The notes beneath the pieces were generated by a model, which was not told where the DNA came from, did not search any database, and was given only the letters and a program-made list of their open reading frames with translations. This document shows positions 34,686 through 44,637 of a DNA stretch of 64,000 bases, piece after piece. The number at the start of each line of letters is the position of its first letter. Position 1 is the first letter of the stretch. Origin of the DNA: DASSUW01 sp035717845. GTDB lineage: Bacteria; Actinomycetota; Thermoleophilia; Solirubrobacterales; Solirubrobacteraceae. The stretch is taken from positions 48,173-112,172 of the forward strand of contig DASTIC010000043.1 of NCBI GenBank assembly GCA_035717845.1, read 5' to 3'. A program made the position numbers and the translations under genes.

Positions 34686-35498
34686 TCAGCCGGGCTCGAC
34701 CGGCAGCAGTGCCGCTCCCGCCGCGATGAGGGGGGCGGCCTGCGCGGGAGTGATCCCGTCGGCCAGCACGCCGTTGACCTCGGCCACCGACGCCACGACG
34801 CTCAGGCCGCGGGCGAGCAGCTTCGAGCTGTCGACGAGCAGGGTCGACTCGCCGGCCTGGGCGATCATGGCCCGCTTGACCTCGGCTTCGAGCGGGTCCG
34901 CGTCGGTCAGCATCCCGGTCTCCGTCAGGCCCTTGACGCTGAGGAACAGCCGGTCGGCGAAGTGGCCCTGCACCGTGCGGACGGCGAACGGGCCGACGAA
35001 CGACCGCGTCAGGCGCCGCAGCGTCCCGCCGACGCCGATCAGCTCCACGTCCGGGCCGCCCTCGTCGAAGATCAGCTCCATCACGGGCAGCGAGTTCGTC
35101 AGGACGGTCGCCGAGACGCCCGCGTCGATCATCCGGCGGGCCACGAAGTAGCTCGTCGTCGACGAGTCGAGGAACACGGTCTCGCGGGCCGAGAGCATGG
35201 CCACGGCGGCCGCCGCGAGCCGCTCCTTCTCCTCGCGCGAGACGTTCATGCGCCGCGCGAACGAGTCCTCGTGGGCGGCCGTCGAGGGCAGCACGGCGCC
35301 ACCGTGGGTCCGGCGCACGAGCCCGCGGCGCTCGAGCTCGTCGAGGTCGCGGCGCGCGGTCATGGCCGAGACCGCGTAGCGGTCCTCGACCTCGGAGACG
35401 GTCACGGCGCCGTTGCTGCGCAGCGACTCGACGATCTCCAGCCGCCGCGTCTCCGCCAGGACCTTTCCTGTTCGTTTTTGTGCGATCAGGCGACTCAA
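34686..35498 (-). CDS. DeoR-family transcriptional regulator of the rhamnose operon
   Basis: A 270-residue DeoR/GlpR regulator. The N-terminal helix-turn-helix is ETRRLEIVESLRSNGAVTVSE (written across about 17-40), followed by SAMTARRDLDELERRGLVRRTHGGAVL, the DeoR signature. The C-terminal sugar-phosphate sensor has FLDSSTTSYFVARRM and LLVDSSKLLARG. The TTG at 35498 is the only sensible start, since no ATG or GTG lies in frame before the HTH. It diverges from the rhamnose ABC importer gene across a region with symmetric promoter elements (35515-35544), and by analogy with DeoR-type RhaR it probably represses this operon until a phosphorylated sugar appears. Confidence 0.88.
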   Translation of the reverse strand: MSRLIAQKRTGKVLAETRRLEIVESLRSNGAVTVSEVEDRYAVSAMTARRDLDELERRGLVRRTHGGAVLPSTAAHEDSFARRMNVSREEKERLAAAAVAMLSARETVFLDSSTTSYFVARRMIDAGVSATVLTNSLPVMELIFDEGGPDVELIGVGGTLRRLTRSFVGPFAVRTVQGHFADRLFLSVKGLTETGMLTDADPLEAEVKRAMIAQAGESTLLVDSSKLLARGLSVVASVAEVNGVLADGITPAQAAPLIAAGAALLPVEPG

Positions 35499-35514
35499 CC
35501 ATGGAGATCGCCGC

Positions 35515-35544
35515 GTGTCAAGCGGTCTGACGCCCCCTTGACAC
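35515..35544. promoter_or_regulatory. Inverted repeat spanning divergent -35 boxes, candidate DeoR operator
   Basis: GTGTCAAG (35515-35522) and CTTGACAC (35537-35544) are perfect inverted repeats with 14 bp between, so their centres are 22 bp apart, about two helical turns. Each arm contains TTGACA reading outward: the right one is the -35 of the ABC operon promoter and the left one faces the DeoR gene. A regulator bound here could block both promoters. Confidence 0.5.
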
Positions 35545-35566
35545 AACACGAACGTTCTGTTTTGAT
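35538..35566 (+). promoter_or_regulatory. Sigma-70-type promoter of the rhamnose/lactate operon
   Basis: TTGACA (35538-35543) and TTTGAT (35561-35566) are separated by 17 bp. Predicted transcription start is near 35573, leaving about 20 nt of leader that includes the GGAGGAG ribosome binding site. The spacer contains the 8-bp palindrome GAACGTTC (35550-35557), a second candidate operator. Confidence 0.6.
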
Positions 35567-35592
35567 CCCTTTTGGGTGGAACGGAGGAGCGG

Positions 35593-37082
<1,490 letters not shown>

Positions 37083-37083
<1 letters not shown>

Positions 37084-37145
37084 TGAACACGGTTCGCTAC
37101 CACACGTCGAAACCCTGTCGCGCACGCGGAGCGGGGGCCGCATGA
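37083..37145 (+). CDS. 20-residue micro-ORF bridging the ABC ATPase and permease genes
   Basis: The ATG at 37083 overlaps the ATPase stop (TGATG), and its own stop at 37143-37145 overlaps the permease ATG (ATGA). The encoded peptide, MNTVRYHTSKPCRARGAGAA, has no recognised motif. Its exact fit into the gap suggests it carries ribosomes from one gene to the next (translational coupling). A real peptide function is speculative. Confidence 0.35.
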
Positions 37146-38173
37146 GCGCTCCCGCCGCGGCCGCCGAGGGCGCACGCGCGCGGCGCCTGACCGAATGGGT
37201 CTATCGCGTCCGCGAGCTTGGCATCGTCGTCGCCCTCGCCGTGCTGATCGCGGTGACGGCGGCGATCGAGCCGCGCTTCATCGAGACCGACTCGCTGCGC
37301 AACCTCGCGCTCAACGCCTCGATCTTCGCGATCCTCGCCGTCGGCCAGACGCTCGTCATCGTCACCCGCAACGTCGACCTCTCGGTCGGCTCGGTGCTCT
37401 GCCTGAGCGCCTACCTCGCGGGCGACCTGCTGTCCGGTAACCAGGACCTCCCGCTGCCGGTCGTGTTCGCGCTCGGCATCGCGCTCGGGGCGGCCTGCGG
37501 GCTGTTCAACGGGCTCCTCGTCACGTGGGGCCAGGTCCCGGCGCTCGTGGTCACGCTCGGCACGCTGTACATGTTCCGCGGGCTGGCGTTCCTGTGGACG
37601 GACGGGCGCCAGGTCAACGCCGAGACGCTGCCGGACGCGTTCCTGAACCTTGGCAGCGACTCGATCCTCGGCGTGCCGATCCTCGTGCTCTTCGCGCTCG
37701 TCGTGCTGCTGGTCACGGGACAGTGGCTGCGCGACTACCGCGCCGGGCGCGAGCTCTACGCGATCGGCTCGAACCCCGAGGGCGCGCGGCTCGCCGGCGT
37801 GCGCTCCGAGCGCCGTGTGCTGACCGCGTTCGTGCTGGCCGGCGCGCTCGCCGGCCTCGGCGGCGTGCTCTTCACCGCCCGGTTCGGGACCGTCGACGCG
37901 ACCGCCGGCTTCGGCTACGAGCTGACGGTGATCGCCGCCGCGGTCGTCGGCGGCGTGGCGATCTTCGGCGGCACCGGCAGCGTCTACGGCGCCGCGCTCG
38001 GGGCGCTGCTACTGGGGACGATCACGTCGTCGCTGATCGTCCTGCGGGTCGAGGCCTTCTGGCAGCAGGCCGCAATTGGTGCCCTGCTGCTGGTCGCCAT
38101 CGCGTTCGACCGGCTGGTCGGCCTGCGCGTCGACGCCGCCCTGCGCCGGAGGAGCGCACGCCGTGCAGGCTGA
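37142..38173 (+). CDS. rhaP: Sugar ABC transporter permease
   Basis: A 343-residue inner-membrane permease of the CUT2 (RbsC/RhaP) type, with about nine to ten hydrophobic helices. It has LGTLYMFRGLAFLWTDGR, the ELYAIGSNPEGARLAGV coupling loop (EAA-like region) and VIAAAVVGGVAIFGGTGSVYGA near the C-terminus. It pairs with the second permease for the import channel. It follows the ATPase after a 58-bp gap filled by a micro-ORF, and its end overlaps the next permease by 11 bp. Confidence 0.92.
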   Translation: MSAPAAAAEGARARRLTEWVYRVRELGIVVALAVLIAVTAAIEPRFIETDSLRNLALNASIFAILAVGQTLVIVTRNVDLSVGSVLCLSAYLAGDLLSGNQDLPLPVVFALGIALGAACGLFNGLLVTWGQVPALVVTLGTLYMFRGLAFLWTDGRQVNAETLPDAFLNLGSDSILGVPILVLFALVVLLVTGQWLRDYRAGRELYAIGSNPEGARLAGVRSERRVLTAFVLAGALAGLGGVLFTARFGTVDATAGFGYELTVIAAAVVGGVAIFGGTGSVYGAALGALLLGTITSSLIVLRVEAFWQQAAIGALLLVAIAFDRLVGLRVDAALRRRSARRAG

Positions 38174-39227
38174 GACCGCGACCCAGGGCACGCCGCCGGC
38201 GGCCGCTCCGGCCCCGCCGCGCGAGGGCGCCACGCGCCTGCGCGCCGCGCTCGGGCGCTGGGAGGCGCTGCTGATCGGGCTGATCGCGATCACCCTGATC
38301 GCCGGCTCGGCGCTGTCCGAGGAGTTCCTCACCGCCGACTCGTTCACGACCGGCTCGCTCGACCTCTCCGAGGTCGCGCTGATGGCGCTCGCGCTCACGC
38401 TCGTGATCGTCGCGGCGGAGATCGACCTGTCGGTGGCCTCCATGCTGGCGCTCTCGAGCGCGCTGATGGCCGACCTGTGGAACCGCGGCCTGCCGCTCGA
38501 GCTGATCATGCCGATCTGCCTTGTCGCCGGCGCGCTGTGCGGCGCCTTCAACGGCTTCCTCGTGACGCGGCTCGGCCTGCCGTCGCTGGCCGTGACGATC
38601 GGCACGTTCGCGCTGTTCCGCGGCCTCGCGTACGTCGTCATCGGCGACGAGTCGGTGACCGACTTCCCGGCCACCTGGACGGACCGGGGGTTCGGCAACT
38701 TCGCCGGCACGTTCATCCCCAACACGATCGTGCTGTTCGCGATCCTCGCCGTCGCGTTCGCCGTGGTGCTGCACGCGACACCGTTCGGGCGCTCGATCTA
38801 CGCGATCGGCGCCAACCAGGAGGCGGCGTACTTCGCCGGCCTGCGCGTGAAGCGCATCAAGCTGATCCTCTTCACGCTCTCGGGAATCGTCGCGGCGCTC
38901 GCCGGGATCGTCATCTCGCTGCGCAACTCCACGGCCGCCGCCAACGTCGGCCAGGGGTTCGAGCTGACGGCGATCACGGCCGTACTGCTCGGCGGCGTGT
39001 CGATCTTCGGCGGCCGCGGCACGATCCTCGGGGTCATCCTCGCGCTGTTCCTGCTGGGTGCGATCCAGAAGGCGATCCTGCTCAGCGAGTCGATCTCGTC
39101 GTACTGGATCCAGATCGTCACCGGCGCGCTGCTCGTCGGCTCGGTGCTGGGTCCGAACCTCGCCCGTCGCGTCTCCGAGATGCGACGGCGTCACGCACAC
39201 CAACATCCTCTGGAGGAGGGTCAGTGA
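38163..39227 (+). CDS. rhaQ: Sugar ABC transporter permease (second)
   Basis: A 354-residue permease homologous to the preceding one. It has a cytoplasmic N-terminus rich in Ala/Pro, then about nine to ten helices including VALMALALTLVIVAAEIDLSV, the coupling loop SIYAIGANQEAAYFAGLRV and ITAVLLGGVSIFGGRGT. The GTG at 38163 overlaps the end of the first permease by 11 bp. Its end contains HHHAHQHPLEEGQ-like charged residues (RRRHAHQHPLEEGQ) and the GGAGGAGG of the next gene's ribosome binding site. Confidence 0.92.
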   Translation: MQAETATQGTPPAAAPAPPREGATRLRAALGRWEALLIGLIAITLIAGSALSEEFLTADSFTTGSLDLSEVALMALALTLVIVAAEIDLSVASMLALSSALMADLWNRGLPLELIMPICLVAGALCGAFNGFLVTRLGLPSLAVTIGTFALFRGLAYVVIGDESVTDFPATWTDRGFGNFAGTFIPNTIVLFAILAVAFAVVLHATPFGRSIYAIGANQEAAYFAGLRVKRIKLILFTLSGIVAALAGIVISLRNSTAAANVGQGFELTAITAVLLGGVSIFGGRGTILGVILALFLLGAIQKAILLSESISSYWIQIVTGALLVGSVLGPNLARRVSEMRRRHAHQHPLEEGQ

Positions 39228-39229
39228 CC

Positions 39230-40312
39230 ATGTCCGCACGTAGGAGCGCCCTGCGCGCTCTTCTCGCCGCGCTCGCCCTGGTGGCCGCGCTCGCGTTCGC
39301 CGCCTGCGGCGAGACGCAGGAGGACCAGGGTTCGTCCAGCTCGTCGTCCTCGTCGGAGTCGAGCGGCGAGGCGGATCCCAACGCCGAGATCCCGAAGGGA
39401 CTCAAGACCGTCTCGATCCCCAAGCAGCTCGGCAACCCGTACGAGGAGTTCGAGCACTCGGGCATCGACGAGGCGCTGGAGGAGCTCGGCGGCTCCAACC
39501 GAATCTCCGGCCCGACCGAGGCGTCCGCGTCCTCGCAGATCTCGATCATCAACGCGGCCGTCCAGCAGAAGCCGGACGCGATCATCATCGCGGGCAACGA
39601 CCCCGGCGCCGTGGCCCCGGCCCTCAAGCAGGCGGCCCAGCGTGACGTCGTGGTCGTGGGCATGGACTCCGACGTGGCGCCCGACGCGCGCAGCGTGTTC
39701 GTCAACCAGGTCACGACGCAGCTCGTCGGCGAGAACCAGGTCGAGTCGATCGGCAAGCAGATCGACTACAAGGGCGAGATCGCGATCCTCTCGGCCACGG
39801 CCAACGCGACCAACCAGAACGCCTGGATCAAGGTCATGGAGGAGACGCTCAAGAAGCCCAAGTACAAGGACATGAAGCTCGTCAAGACCGCCTACGGCGA
39901 CGACGACGACCAGAAGTCCTTCCAGGAGACGCAGGGCCTCATCCAGGCGTATCCCAACCTCAAGGGCATCATCTCCCCCACCACCGTCGGCGTCGCGGCC
40001 GCCGCCCGCTACCTCTCGACCTCGCCCCAGAAGGGCAAGATCAAGCTCACCGGGCTCGGCTTCCCGAACCAGATGCGCAAGTTCGTCAAGAACGGGACGG
40101 TCGACGAGTTCCAGCTCTGGGTGCCCAAGGACGTCGGCTACCTCGCCGGCCAGGCCGCGGCGGCGCTCGTCGCGGGCCGCATCACCGGCAAGGAGGGCGA
40201 GAAGTTCACCGCCGGCCGGCTCGGCGAGTACACGATCGGCGCCAACGGTGAGATCGTGCTCGGGCCGCTGACCACGTTCAACGCCGGGAACATCGACGAC
40301 TTCGACTTCTAG
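39230..40312 (+). CDS. rhaS: Rhamnose-type sugar-binding lipoprotein
   Basis: A 360-residue periplasmic-binding-protein-fold lipoprotein. The signal is MSARRSALRALLAALAL with lipobox FAAC, C26 being the lipid-anchored cysteine, then a serine-rich linker (about 31-42). The core resembles RhaS/RbsB proteins: KTVSIPKQLGNPYEEFEHSG, DAIIIAGNDPGAVAPALKQA, VVVGMDSDVAPDARSVFVNQ. It delivers sugar to the two permeases. The ATG at 39230 has a GGAGGAGGG site about 10 bp upstream; a GTG at 39224 is closer but less well placed. Confidence 0.92.
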   Translation: MSARRSALRALLAALALVAALAFAACGETQEDQGSSSSSSSSESSGEADPNAEIPKGLKTVSIPKQLGNPYEEFEHSGIDEALEELGGSNRISGPTEASASSQISIINAAVQQKPDAIIIAGNDPGAVAPALKQAAQRDVVVVGMDSDVAPDARSVFVNQVTTQLVGENQVESIGKQIDYKGEIAILSATANATNQNAWIKVMEETLKKPKYKDMKLVKTAYGDDDDQKSFQETQGLIQAYPNLKGIISPTTVGVAAAARYLSTSPQKGKIKLTGLGFPNQMRKFVKNGTVDEFQLWVPKDVGYLAGQAAAALVAGRITGKEGEKFTAGRLGEYTIGANGEIVLGPLTTFNAGNIDDFDF

Positions 40313-40321
40313 GAAGGCGAA

Positions 40322-41794
40322 GTGACCGCCACGGACACCACCACACCGCCGACCGCCGCGCGCCGATCCGGGCCTCGGGCCCGGATCGGGGTGTTCGGCA
40401 TCGGCCTCGCCGCCTACTGGCCGCAGTTCTCCGGGCTGAAGGAGCGGATCGAGGGCTACCAGCGGCGCGTCGAGGAGCGCGTCGCCCAGCTGGGCGGCGA
40501 GGTGGTGTCCGCGGGCCTGGTCGACTCCGAGCAGGCCGCGCGCGAGGCGGGCGACCGCTTCGCGGCGGCCCAGGTCGACCTCGTGCTCTGCCATGCCGTC
40601 ACCTACGCGACCTCGAGCACGGTGCTCCCGGTGGCGCAGGCGGCGAAGGCGCCCGTGCTCCTGCTCGGGCTCCAGCCCACCCCCACGCTCGACTACGCGA
40701 ACACCGACACCGGCGAGTGGCTCGCCAACTGCGCGGCGTGCTGCGTGCCGGAGATCGCCGGCGCCTTCACCCGCGCCCGCATCCCGTACGACACGGTCGC
40801 CGGCACCATCGACGGCGACGAGCGCGCGTGGGAGAAGATCGGCGCGTGGGTGCGGGCCGCAGGCGTGGCCCGCGCGCTGCGCCGCTCGCGGATCGGCTTC
40901 CTCGGCCACGTGTATCCGGGGATGCTCGACATGTACACCGACTTCACGGCGGTGCACGCCCAGCTCGGCGCCCACGTCGAAGTACTGGAGATCGACGACG
41001 TCGGCGCGCGCGTCGCCCGGGTGACCGACGCCGAGGCGGCGGCCAAGGAGGCCGAGATCCGCGAGATGTTCTCATTCGCCGACCCGTCGGCGGACCCGAT
41101 CGCCGGCCCGATCGAGCCCGAGGCGCTGGATTGGTCCGCGCGGGTGGCAGCCGGCCTCGACAAGCTCGTCGCCGACTTCGAACTCGACGCGCTGACCTAC
41201 TACTACCGCGGCGCGGATGGCAACGAGGCCGAGCGCCTGGGCGCGGGCGTGATCGTCGGCAACTCGCTGCTCACCGCGCGCGGCGTGCCGACCGCCGGCG
41301 AGGGCGATCTGAAGACCAACCTCGCCCAGCTGATCCTCGACCGCCTCGGCGCCGGCGGGTCGTACACCGAGTTCTACGCGCTCGACTTCGACGAGGACTT
41401 CGTGCTCATGGGCCACGACGGGCCCGGCCACGTCGCGATCGCGCAGGAGCAGCCGACGCTGCGTGCGCTCAAGCTCTACCACGGCAAGCGCGGCGCCGGG
41501 CTGAGTGTGGAGTTCAAGGTCCGCTACGGGCCGATCACGATCGTCGGCTGCACCCAGACGGCCGACGGGCGGCTGAAGCTGATCGTCGGCGAGGGCGAGT
41601 CGATCCCCGGCGACACGTTCCGGATCGGCAACACCAACAGCCGCCTGCGCTTCCCGCTCGCGCCCGCCGAGTTCCTCGAGCGCTGGTGCGCCGAGGGCCC
41701 GACCCATCACGTCGCGCTCGGCGTCGGCCACGTCGCCTCGGAGGTCCGCAAGGTCGCCTCGCTGCTCGATCTCGACTACGCCGAGGTTCGCTGA
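40322..41794 (+). CDS. L-fucose/L-arabinose isomerase-family protein
   Basis: A 490-residue protein. Its features are RIGVFGIGLAAYWPQFSGLKE at the N-terminus (split here as IGVFGIGLAAYW and PQFSGL), LGLQPTPTLDY, FLGHVYPGMLDMYTDFTAVHAQ, ALTYYYRG and a C-terminal FDEDFVLMGHDGPGHVAI domain, all characteristic of the FucI/AraA-type metal-dependent aldose-ketose isomerases. Which sugar it handles is not decided by sequence; in this operon it could be an L-fucose or second deoxyhexose isomerase alongside RhaI. The GTG start has AGGAAGG 5 bp upstream. Confidence 0.82.
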   Translation: MTATDTTTPPTAARRSGPRARIGVFGIGLAAYWPQFSGLKERIEGYQRRVEERVAQLGGEVVSAGLVDSEQAAREAGDRFAAAQVDLVLCHAVTYATSSTVLPVAQAAKAPVLLLGLQPTPTLDYANTDTGEWLANCAACCVPEIAGAFTRARIPYDTVAGTIDGDERAWEKIGAWVRAAGVARALRRSRIGFLGHVYPGMLDMYTDFTAVHAQLGAHVEVLEIDDVGARVARVTDAEAAAKEAEIREMFSFADPSADPIAGPIEPEALDWSARVAAGLDKLVADFELDALTYYYRGADGNEAERLGAGVIVGNSLLTARGVPTAGEGDLKTNLAQLILDRLGAGGSYTEFYALDFDEDFVLMGHDGPGHVAIAQEQPTLRALKLYHGKRGAGLSVEFKVRYGPITIVGCTQTADGRLKLIVGEGESIPGDTFRIGNTNSRLRFPLAPAEFLERWCAEGPTHHVALGVGHVASEVRKVASLLDLDYAEVR

Positions 41795-41796
41795 CC

Positions 41797-42105
41797 GTGG
41801 AGCGGGTCTGCTTCCTCCTGCGCGTGCGGCCCGACCGCCTGGAGGAGTACCGGCAGCGCCACCGGGAGGTGTGGCCGGAGATGCTCGACGCGCTGCGCAG
41901 CACCGGCTGGAGCAACTACTCGCTCTTCCTGCGGCCGGACGGCCTGCTCGTCGGGTACCTCGAGACCGAGGACTTCGCGGCGGCGCTCGCCGGCATGGAG
42001 GCGACCGACGTCAACGCCCGCTGGCAGGCCGACATGGCGCCGTTCTTCGAGCAGGGCCCGGGCGACGGGTTCGAGCGGCTCGACGAGGTCTTCCACCTTG
42101 CGTGA
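41797..42105 (+). CDS. rhaM: L-rhamnose mutarotase
   Basis: A 102-residue ferredoxin-fold protein of the RhaM family. It has RVCFLLRVRPDRLEEYRQRH, EMLDALRSTGWSNYSLFLRPDG and the conserved tryptophan in VNARWQADMAPFFE. RhaM interconverts alpha and beta anomers of L-rhamnose before isomerisation. The GTG start lies 3 bp after the isomerase stop, and its end overlaps the kinase start by 8 bp, placing it firmly in the operon. It is the best single marker for rhamnose as a substrate. Confidence 0.93.
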   Translation: MERVCFLLRVRPDRLEEYRQRHREVWPEMLDALRSTGWSNYSLFLRPDGLLVGYLETEDFAAALAGMEATDVNARWQADMAPFFEQGPGDGFERLDEVFHLA

Positions 42106-43513
42106 GTACGCGGCGATCGACCTCGGCGCCACCAGCGGGCGCGTGTTCGCGGGCGGCCTGCGCGACGGACGCGTGGAGCTGCGGGAGCTGTGCCGGTTCG
42201 AGAACCGGCCGGTGCGGCTGCCGGACGGCCTGCGCTGGAACCTCCTGCACCTGTTCACCGAGGCCCTGGCCGGCCTGCGCATGGCCGGCCCGCTGGCGGG
42301 CGTGGGCGTCGACACGTGGGGCGTCGACTACGCGCTGCTGGACGGCCGCGGCCGGGTGCTGGGGCTGCCCTTCCACTACCGCGACCGACGCACGAACGGG
42401 ATGATCGAGCGCGCGTTCGAGCGCGTCGCCGCCGACGAGCTGTACGCCACCACCGGCATCCAGACGCTGCCGATCAACACGGTCTTCCAGCTGCTCGCCG
42501 ACGAAGGGTCGGCCGCGCTCGGCGCCGCCGAGCGGATCGCCCTGGTGCCCGACCTGCTCGCGCTGTGGCTCTCGGGCGAGCTGGCGAACGAGCGCACGAA
42601 CGCGTCGACCACCGGCCTGCTCGACGCCCGCAGCGGCGACTGGGCGCACGAGGCGATCGACCGCCTGGGGCTGCCGGGCCGGCTGTTCGGGCCGCTGGTC
42701 GACCCTGGCACGGCGCTCGGGCGGGCGCTCGGCCACCACGAGATCGGGGAGCCGACCGTCTACGCGGTCGCCAGCCACGACACCGCGTCGGCCTTCGCGG
42801 CGGCCCCGATCGCGGACGGGCACGCGGCCGTGCTCTCGAGCGGCACCTGGTCGCTGCTCGGCCTCGAGATGCCCGAGCCGGTGCTCGCCGACAGCGAGCT
42901 GACCAACGAGCGCGGCGTGGACGGCACCACGCGGCTGCTCAGGAACGTGATGGGCATGTGGCTGCTGGAGGAGTGCCGGCGGGCGTGGGGCGACGTGTCG
43001 TACGAGGAGCTGCACCGGCTCGCCGAGGCCGAGACCGGCGAGGCGGCGCTCTTCGACCCCGACGACGAGGCGCTCCTCGCCCCCGGCGACATGCCGGCGC
43101 GGATCGCCGCCGCGTGCGGGATCGATCCCGCGGCCCGCGGCACGACGGTGCGCGCGATCCTCGAGTCGCTCGCCTGCAAGTACCGCTGGGTGCTCGACCG
43201 GCTCGAGGCGGTCACGGGACGCGACGTGCGCCGCATCCACGTCATCGGCGGCGGCGCCCGCAACTCGCTCCTGTGCCGGCTCACCGCCGACCGCACCGGG
43301 CGCGAGGTGCTCGCCGGCCCGGTCGAGGCGACGGCGCTCGGCAACGTGCTCGTGCAGGCGCGCGCAGCGGGCGAGCTCGGCTCGCTCGCCGATATGCGGG
43401 CCGTCGCCGGCGCCTCCGCCGAGCCCGACGTGTACGAGCCGGCCGGCGACGATGGCACCTACGCGCGCTTCTTGGATGTCACCGGATTGCAGATCGAGGA
43501 GAAGACACCATGA
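42098..43513 (+). CDS. rhaB: Rhamnulokinase
   Basis: A 471-residue FGGY-family kinase. It has IDLGATSGRVFAG (phosphate-1 loop), GVGVDTWGVDYALLD (the catalytic aspartate region), SHDTASAFAAAP (ATP-binding) and HVIGGGARNSLLCRLTADR (adenosine motif). FNRNL-type rhamnulokinase features are RFENRPVRLPDGLRWN and INTVFQLLADE. It phosphorylates L-rhamnulose to rhamnulose-1-phosphate. The TTG at 42098 is the best start: the conserved REYAAIDLG follows immediately, and no ATG or GTG is in frame upstream. Confidence 0.92.
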   Translation: MREYAAIDLGATSGRVFAGGLRDGRVELRELCRFENRPVRLPDGLRWNLLHLFTEALAGLRMAGPLAGVGVDTWGVDYALLDGRGRVLGLPFHYRDRRTNGMIERAFERVAADELYATTGIQTLPINTVFQLLADEGSAALGAAERIALVPDLLALWLSGELANERTNASTTGLLDARSGDWAHEAIDRLGLPGRLFGPLVDPGTALGRALGHHEIGEPTVYAVASHDTASAFAAAPIADGHAAVLSSGTWSLLGLEMPEPVLADSELTNERGVDGTTRLLRNVMGMWLLEECRRAWGDVSYEELHRLAEAETGEAALFDPDDEALLAPGDMPARIAAACGIDPAARGTTVRAILESLACKYRWVLDRLEAVTGRDVRRIHVIGGGARNSLLCRLTADRTGREVLAGPVEATALGNVLVQARAAGELGSLADMRAVAGASAEPDVYEPAGDDGTYARFLDVTGLQIEEKTP

Positions 43514-44637
43514 GCGACGTCGAGACGCGGCTGCGCGAGCTCGTGATCGAAACGCCCTCATGGGGGTACGGCGACTCAGGCACCCGTTTCGCCACCTTCC
43601 CGCAGCCAGGCCGGCCGCGCGACGTGTTCGAGCGCGTCGCCGACGCCGCCGAGGTGCACCGGCTGACGGGCACGGCGGGCGCCGTCGCATTCCACTTCCC
43701 GTGGGACGCCGTCGACGACTACGCCGAGCTGCGCGCGCACGTCGAGGCCCGCGGCCTGCGGGTCGGCGCCGTCAACCCGAACCTGTTCCAGGACCCGGAC
43801 TACAAGCTCGGCTCGATCACCCACCCGGACGCCTCGGTCCGCCGCAAGGCGGTCGAGCACCTCGTCGAGTGCCTCGGGATCGCCGCCGAGCTGGGCTCGA
43901 CCGCGCAGTCGCTGTGGTTCGCAGACGGCACGAACTACCCGGGCCAGGACGACCTGCGCGACCGCCGCCGCCGGATGCTCGACGCGCTCGGAGCCGTGTA
44001 CGCCGAGCTCCCGGACGACCAGGAGCTGCTGCTCGAGTACAAGCTGTTCGAGCCCGCGTTCTACGCGACCGACCTCGCCGACTGGGGCTCGTCGCTGCTC
44101 GCCTGCCAGAAGCTCGGCGACCGTGCGCGGGTGCTGGTCGACCTCGGGCATCACGCCCAGGGGGTCAACATCGAGCAGATCGTGGGGCTGCTCGACGACG
44201 AGGGGCGCCTGGGCGGCTTCCACTTCAACAACCGCAAGTACGCCGACGACGACCTGATCGTCGGCTCCGTCAATCCCTTCGAGCTGTTCCTGATCTTCTT
44301 CGAGCTGGGCGAGCGCCTCCCGCGCCTCACCATCGACCAGTCGCACAACGTCGAGGCGAAGGTGGAGGCCATGGTCCTCAGCGTGGTCAACCTCCAGGAG
44401 GCGTACGCGAAGGCCCTGCTCGTGGACCGCGAGGCCCTGCGCGCCGCGCAGGAGGCAGGCGACGTGCTCGCCGGCCACGAGCTGCTGCTCGACGCCTACC
44501 GCACCGACGTGCGGCCGCTGTGCGCGCGCGTGCGTGCCGAGCTGGGCGCCGCCGAGGACCCGATCGCCGCGTTGCGCGAGTCCGGCTATGCCGGCCGCGT
44601 GGCCGCCGAGCGCCAGAACCAGGAGATCACCACATGA
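43510..44637 (+). CDS. rhaI: L-rhamnose isomerase, RhaI type
   Basis: A 375-residue TIM-barrel isomerase of the RhaI (Pseudomonas stutzeri-like) type rather than E. coli RhaA. It carries ETPSWGYGDSGTRF near the N-terminus, AVAFHFPWD, SLWFADGTNYPGQDD, LLEYKLFEPAFY (metal-binding glutamate), RVLVDLGHHAQGVNIEQIV and GGFHFNNRKYADDD (metal ligands). It converts L-rhamnose to L-rhamnulose. The ATG overlaps the stop of the kinase (ATGA) and the stop overlaps the next start, so rhaB, rhaI and the aldolase fusion are translationally coupled. Confidence 0.93.
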   Translation: MSDVETRLRELVIETPSWGYGDSGTRFATFPQPGRPRDVFERVADAAEVHRLTGTAGAVAFHFPWDAVDDYAELRAHVEARGLRVGAVNPNLFQDPDYKLGSITHPDASVRRKAVEHLVECLGIAAELGSTAQSLWFADGTNYPGQDDLRDRRRRMLDALGAVYAELPDDQELLLEYKLFEPAFYATDLADWGSSLLACQKLGDRARVLVDLGHHAQGVNIEQIVGLLDDEGRLGGFHFNNRKYADDDLIVGSVNPFELFLIFFELGERLPRLTIDQSHNVEAKVEAMVLSVVNLQEAYAKALLVDREALRAAQEAGDVLAGHELLLDAYRTDVRPLCARVRAELGAAEDPIAALRESGYAGRVAAERQNQEITT

